Source: Spirochaetales bacterium
GTDB taxonomy: Bacteria > Spirochaetota > Spirochaetia > SZUA-6 > JAFGRV01
Assembly (NCBI GenBank): GCA_016937215.1
Contig: JAFGWI010000272.1
Coordinates: forward strand, 1-45,848
DNA: 45,848 bases
Direction: 5' to 3'
Part shown: piece by piece, positions 42,430-45,848 of the stretch
How positions within the stretch are numbered: position 1 is the stretch's first letter
Layout of the letters: each line of letters starts with the position of its first letter
Made by a program: the position numbers and the translations under genes
The notes under the pieces: generated by a model
What the model saw: only the letters and a program-made list of their open reading frames with translations
Told to the model about the DNA's origin: nothing
Databases searched by the model: none

Positions 42430-43585
42430 GAAGATTAGTCAAAGACTTTTCCATAGAAGGAATCAACTGATCATAATAATCAGGATTTTCGAGAAAATCA
42501 TTCACTTGTTCAGCATAAGTAACGGCAAACTCCAAATGAGGAACAGCTTCATCAAAGCCTTTAGCGCTTAAAATCTCGCGTAATGGAATGATATTTTTCC
42601 GGATTTGATAGTAAAATAATTTGGCGCATTTTTTCATGACAAGCGGATTGGAAAGCGGATGACTCAATGTCCGATATTCCATGGAAGCCAGATCATTATA
42701 GGTCATCAATACTTTGGACCATATCTCCCAATTTATTCTGGGAATATCACTGCGAAGCTTCATGATCTTTGTACACTCAATCACATCGTTGGAATTCTCC
42801 CATTTAAATTCGCCGAAAAGAGTTCGACCAATAGGAATGATGGCATTGTCCCTGGCATTATGAAAAATCCAGTAATGTACCATCAATTTTCTACGTATCA
42901 TATGACAAATCTCTTCAATTGAGAGTCCAAGTTTATCCAGTTTATCAAGAACCGCGTCCATATTGACCAGAATTGAATTCCTGTCGGGAAGCGGATTGCT
43001 TTCAATGAAAAAGCTGTCTCTCATTTTTATTAATGAACGACGGGCCAATTGAAAACCTTCAGCCGGCAAGTCTTTTGACTTGAGATAAGTAAGGGCGTGG
43101 TTAAAAGCACCCTGGACAGAATTATCACGAAAATACTGCTCATAGAAGCCCTCAATAAAAGTAATACAGCACTGGTCTGATATATCACCCACAGCGCTGA
43201 TCACAAAGGGAGCTGCCTCGATTAATGCATCAAGGGCCGCACTGGAAAAACATGTCAGAAATAACACCAGAAGCGGCTGTTTATTGGCCAATTCGATGAT
43301 GTGTACCAATTTATCGGCCTTTATAAAAATACCATCATCGTTTACAGAGGAGGAATTTTCAAGATAAATTCCATCATTGCAGCCGTGACCGGAAAACTGG
43401 ATAATATCAAAATTCCCGTTAATGATTTTCTTGTGAATATCTTCTACCTCGGTCGCGTGAAGCCTTTCGATACGAACTTTATCCCGAAAGGAATCTTCGA
43501 GTTGACTGATGATTCGATTTTCCTTGTCTGTCCTTATTCTTTCATGACCCAGGGGGCTCGCAAAAATAATCAAAACATGTACCAT
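42389..43585 (-). CDS. CHAT-domain (caspase-like) cysteine peptidase
   Basis: This 398-aa protein has an N-terminal CHAT domain (about 1-185). The catalytic His is His67 in FDIIQFSGHGCNDG and the catalytic Cys is Cys112 in VLFLTCFSSAALDALI, each after a hydrophobic strand as in caspase-like folds. The segment FVISAVGDISD...FIEGFYEQYF is typical of CHAT proteins. The C-terminal half (190-398) is helical and not recognised; it may be an effector-associated or substrate-binding domain. CHAT peptidases include the executioner in bacterial gasdermin and type III-E CRISPR defence. Here the target and trigger are unknown. Gene order and a 39-bp gap after the HEAT/TPR gene indicate an operon; AGGT lies before the ATG. 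Confidence 0.88.
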   Translation of the reverse strand: MVHVLIIFASPLGHERIRTDKENRIISQLEDSFRDKVRIERLHATEVEDIHKKIINGNFDIIQFSGHGCNDGIYLENSSSVNDDGIFIKADKLVHIIELANKQPLLVLFLTCFSSAALDALIEAAPFVISAVGDISDQCCITFIEGFYEQYFRDNSVQGAFNHALTYLKSKDLPAEGFQLARRSLIKMRDSFFIESNPLPDRNSILVNMDAVLDKLDKLGLSIEEICHMIRRKLMVHYWIFHNARDNAIIPIGRTLFGEFKWENSNDVIECTKIMKLRSDIPRINWEIWSKVLMTYNDLASMEYRTLSHPLSNPLVMKKCAKLFYYQIRKNIIPLREILSAKGFDEAVPHLEFAVTYAEQVNDFLENPDYYDQLIPSMEKSLTNLHEMVTVLQPQEVQ

Positions 43586-43624
43586 TTTTATTACCTACTT
43601 CTTTGAATATTATCCTATCCGCTC

Positions 43625-45547
43625 CTATCTTAATAAGCTGTTATAGGATAACATTATTTTTTTAAAAAAACCTTGATCCCGAAGCGGATCGAGAAGCACG
43701 TTAGTCTTCATATCTTCCAGAATATCACAGGGATAGTCATTATTTCCGAATGTCTTTTCAAGATAATCCATTGCCTTTTCTCTTTCGCCCATAGCGGAAT
43801 AAGCACAGCATAAGCCATAAAAAATATCTGAATCCTCACAGGAATTATATAATAAGCGATTAAAATCCTCTATTGATTTTTTATATTTCCCGCTGGCAAG
43901 ACAGGCTTCTGCCCGGATCTTCTGCATTTCATCACTCCTCCAGGAATCGCCTTTAAGCCCCTGATTACAATCCTTAATGGCAGCTGCATATTTTCCACTT
44001 CGCAGGTGAATACTAGCCCTGAAATAATAGGCCTCGTGATAATCCGGCACTCTTAAAATCAGATAATTTAAATCCGATAAAGCCAGTTGATGATAGCCTA
44101 AATCGAACAAAATGGATATATGATTAATATATGTTTGGGCATCAAAAGAATTCTCTTTGATAGCAGCATCAGAGTCAAGCAAACAGCTATAGGTACGCAG
44201 CCTTGTTGACAGATTCTGATCAAAATCACTATCAGAAACAGGTTTGCCGTTGATCCAGCGAGGAAGCGATCCTTCGCTTATCTCCACCCAGCATTTTTCA
44301 AACAAACCCATGCCTGGTTGGTTTTTCCGTTTTTGAGCCTCCCAATGGTGGTTATCAAAATTTTCAGGTAATTTTGATATCTCATTTTTGATATTAATTA
44401 TACCACGACGCGCGAAAGGGACAAGATAGCTGATTTTTGAAGCCTTCACTTTCATAAAAATATCGATGGCATTTCTCAAATAACTGAAAACAAATCCTTT
44501 ATCATCAAAGGCCTGGAATTTTTTGGCAGGCTCGAACAACCTCATGAGAGCATTGCCAATCGATTTTTGCATGGCCCTGTCCAATTCAAAGGGAGCAGCC
44601 CATAACAAAAAAGAAAGAGCATCATCGCGTTTTGATTCCCCCAAAATAATATGAAGGTCTCTTCGAAGATTTATATCACCCTTTTCAAGCACATCTTTCA
44701 ATACCCCGGCGGCTTCTGGCCCATCGGTTTGGGCTATGGATAACAAGCTGATAAACCTAACAGCAAGCGATTCATCGCCAAGCCCCTTTTTAATGAACCA
44801 AAGCATCTCTGCTTTATACAAAGATCCAATCGATTGTATAGCCGCCCACCTTATTCTGGCATCTTTATCACCTGCTGCTTGAATCATAATAGAGAGGGTT
44901 TCCTTTTCATCAAATGATCCTAAAACTCTGGTAATGAATAATTGTTTTTGCTTATATTCTTCAGATATATTTTTTCCTTTGAAATATTCATATATATAGT
45001 GACCGGCTGTTTTTAGCAAAACTTTATACTGATTATCTTCATCCATTAAAAAAAGCTGAGCAATTTGATGTATTGGATCAAGACGTTTCCAGTTTGGTTC
45101 TTTCCCCTGATTTTCTTTAAGGAATTTATTGTTTTTAGCTTCATAGTCGATAAGGTCCAAAAAATTATTCCAGACTTTATCACTCATATTCGATTTCATA
45201 ATTTTTTTAAACTCTATTTTAATTTTTTCAGGTAGATAATAATTGATTTCCCTTAATAGATCTTCATATTCTGTTAAAAGAAGTTCTTCATCACCTTCAA
45301 CAATAGCCCGATTCAATATTGAGTTTAAAGACCGGTTCACATTTTTTAAGGTCCAATCCTCATAATTATCAAAGGTCCGAAAAAAAATATGGGATATGCT
45401 GTGCCAAAAACCCAGTTTATAAATTCTGTCAGATAATTTTTTGATGTTTATGGAAGCCAGAGCGAGAATAAATACAGCCTTGCCCCTTTGCCCGGGACTT
45501 TTTGAGTATAATAAATCTTTTACTCGATCTAAAAATTGATTTTCCAT
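43625..45547 (-). CDS. HEAT-repeat and TPR protein
   Basis: The product (about 640 aa from the ATG at 45547; a TTG at 45577 would add ten residues) is all helical. HEAT-like repeats occupy about 220-360 (DKDARIRWAAIQSIGSL; ALRFISLLSIAQTDG-like units). TPRs lie at about 490-610 (AYYFRASIHLRSGKYAAAIKDCNQGL; IRAEACLASGKYKKSIEDFNRLLY). It closes with NVLLDPLRDQGFFKKIM, a common end in TPR sensor or adaptor proteins. The N-terminal 200 residues match nothing I know. In CHAT systems such proteins often serve as sensor, scaffold or protease substrate (known pattern; inference here). First gene of the operon; its upstream region ends in a family A repeat at 45686. Confidence 0.8.
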   Translation of the reverse strand: MENQFLDRVKDLLYSKSPGQRGKAVFILALASINIKKLSDRIYKLGFWHSISHIFFRTFDNYEDWTLKNVNRSLNSILNRAIVEGDEELLLTEYEDLLREINYYLPEKIKIEFKKIMKSNMSDKVWNNFLDLIDYEAKNNKFLKENQGKEPNWKRLDPIHQIAQLFLMDEDNQYKVLLKTAGHYIYEYFKGKNISEEYKQKQLFITRVLGSFDEKETLSIMIQAAGDKDARIRWAAIQSIGSLYKAEMLWFIKKGLGDESLAVRFISLLSIAQTDGPEAAGVLKDVLEKGDINLRRDLHIILGESKRDDALSFLLWAAPFELDRAMQKSIGNALMRLFEPAKKFQAFDDKGFVFSYLRNAIDIFMKVKASKISYLVPFARRGIINIKNEISKLPENFDNHHWEAQKRKNQPGMGLFEKCWVEISEGSLPRWINGKPVSDSDFDQNLSTRLRTYSCLLDSDAAIKENSFDAQTYINHISILFDLGYHQLALSDLNYLILRVPDYHEAYYFRASIHLRSGKYAAAIKDCNQGLKGDSWRSDEMQKIRAEACLASGKYKKSIEDFNRLLYNSCEDSDIFYGLCCAYSAMGEREKAMDYLEKTFGNNDYPCDILEDMKTNVLLDPLRDQGFFKKIMLSYNSLLR

Positions 45548-45685
45548 CGCTTGATCCAATACCAGAAATTCCAACAAGATAAAGATTCTGCTCTGTAATC
45601 AGGGACAAATCGGAAAATGATGCCAGGAGCTAACATATCATGCAAAAAAAACCGCGAGAAAAAAACGACCATTTCCTGTCATTAA

Positions 45686-45727
45686 CCCACATTCCGCAGT
45701 GAATTTAGGTAATTTCTTACATTATTT
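45686..45727 (-). repeat. Dispersed repeat end (family A)
   Basis: The sequence CCCACATTCCGCAGTGAATT and its continuation match the left end of the element at 40023-40064 in all but two positions over 42 bp. The outer terminus faces left, toward the CHAT operon. No inverted partner is visible before the window ends at 45848, so the element may be truncated or run out of the window. Confidence 0.75.
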
Positions 45728-45848
45728 AGATTTGAGGCTCTTGCAAAACATAGTTTTTTCAAGAATCATTATAATTCGTATAAGTTTTCAAACTATCGGA
45801 TAATAAGTTATTATTTTACAGTTGCCGGCAAATTGCAAATGTCAGGAC

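Noticed and set aside
1..45848. CRISPR arrays, tRNA or rRNA genes, phage structural genes, IS transposases
   Set aside because: No regularly spaced repeats, no tRNA-like T-loop and acceptor pairs, and no transposase or phage proteins were seen on either strand.

Overview
The window most likely comes from a spirochaete or a close diderm relative. It carries an outer-membrane assembly operon (BamA, TamB, OmpH/Skp-like), many signal-peptide and lipoprotein genes with relaxed lipoboxes, and a thymidylate kinase whose P-loop has Thr in place of Lys. It also has a carotenoid locus of the hydroxylated, glycosylated and acylated type. The taxonomic call is an inference; there is no rRNA or tRNA gene in the window to anchor it.

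Layout. 1-772: a dispersed repeat end, a sigma70-like promoter and a STAS-domain gene. 785-13087 (minus strand): a nine-gene envelope operon, read from the right: ExbB-like channel, two DUF21/CBS membrane proteins, ExbD, TonB-like protein, TamB, BamA, OmpH, RuvX. Most genes overlap or nearly touch. 13088-15472: an outer-membrane protein gene between two inverted copies of a structured ~153-bp repeat. 15473-17307: a secreted metallophosphoesterase whose C-terminal domain is out of frame after an A10 tract. 17489-21699: a lipoprotein-anchored GT-C glycosyltransferase, GtrA, thymidylate kinase and a small exported protein. 21864-23492: a propeller-like surface lipoprotein. 23876-25681: aspS.

26038-32504 holds isoprenoid and carotenoid genes: dxs, a CruC/CrtQ-like glycosyltransferase, a CruD-like acyltransferase, polyprenyl diphosphate synthase, a CruF-like hydratase and phytoene synthase. 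Together they would make C40 precursors and convert the end group to a hydroxylated, sugar- and acyl-bearing one. No phytoene desaturase is present, so it must be encoded elsewhere. 32567-36554: a small exported protein and a SWIM-SNF2 ATPase. 36555-37453: a gene-free, hairpin-rich stretch with repeat remnants. 37454-39952: a membrane-anchored coiled-coil/TPR protein. 40023-40577: a MITE-like inverted repeat and a small zinc-ribbon protein with a Lys-rich tail.

40149-45686 looks like an accessory island bounded by inwardly facing ends of the same dispersed repeat. It holds debris of an outer-membrane protein gene, a strong promoter over a 48-codon ORF, and a four-gene minus-strand operon. In transcription order that operon encodes a HEAT/TPR protein, a CHAT (caspase-like) peptidase with His and Cys in place, a PTS EIIA-like protein with the phospho-acceptor His, and a Trypco1-type small protein. 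This is the best candidate for a poorly described biological conflict or immunity system in the window; the link between a PTS phosphorylation domain and a CHAT protease is its most novel aspect.
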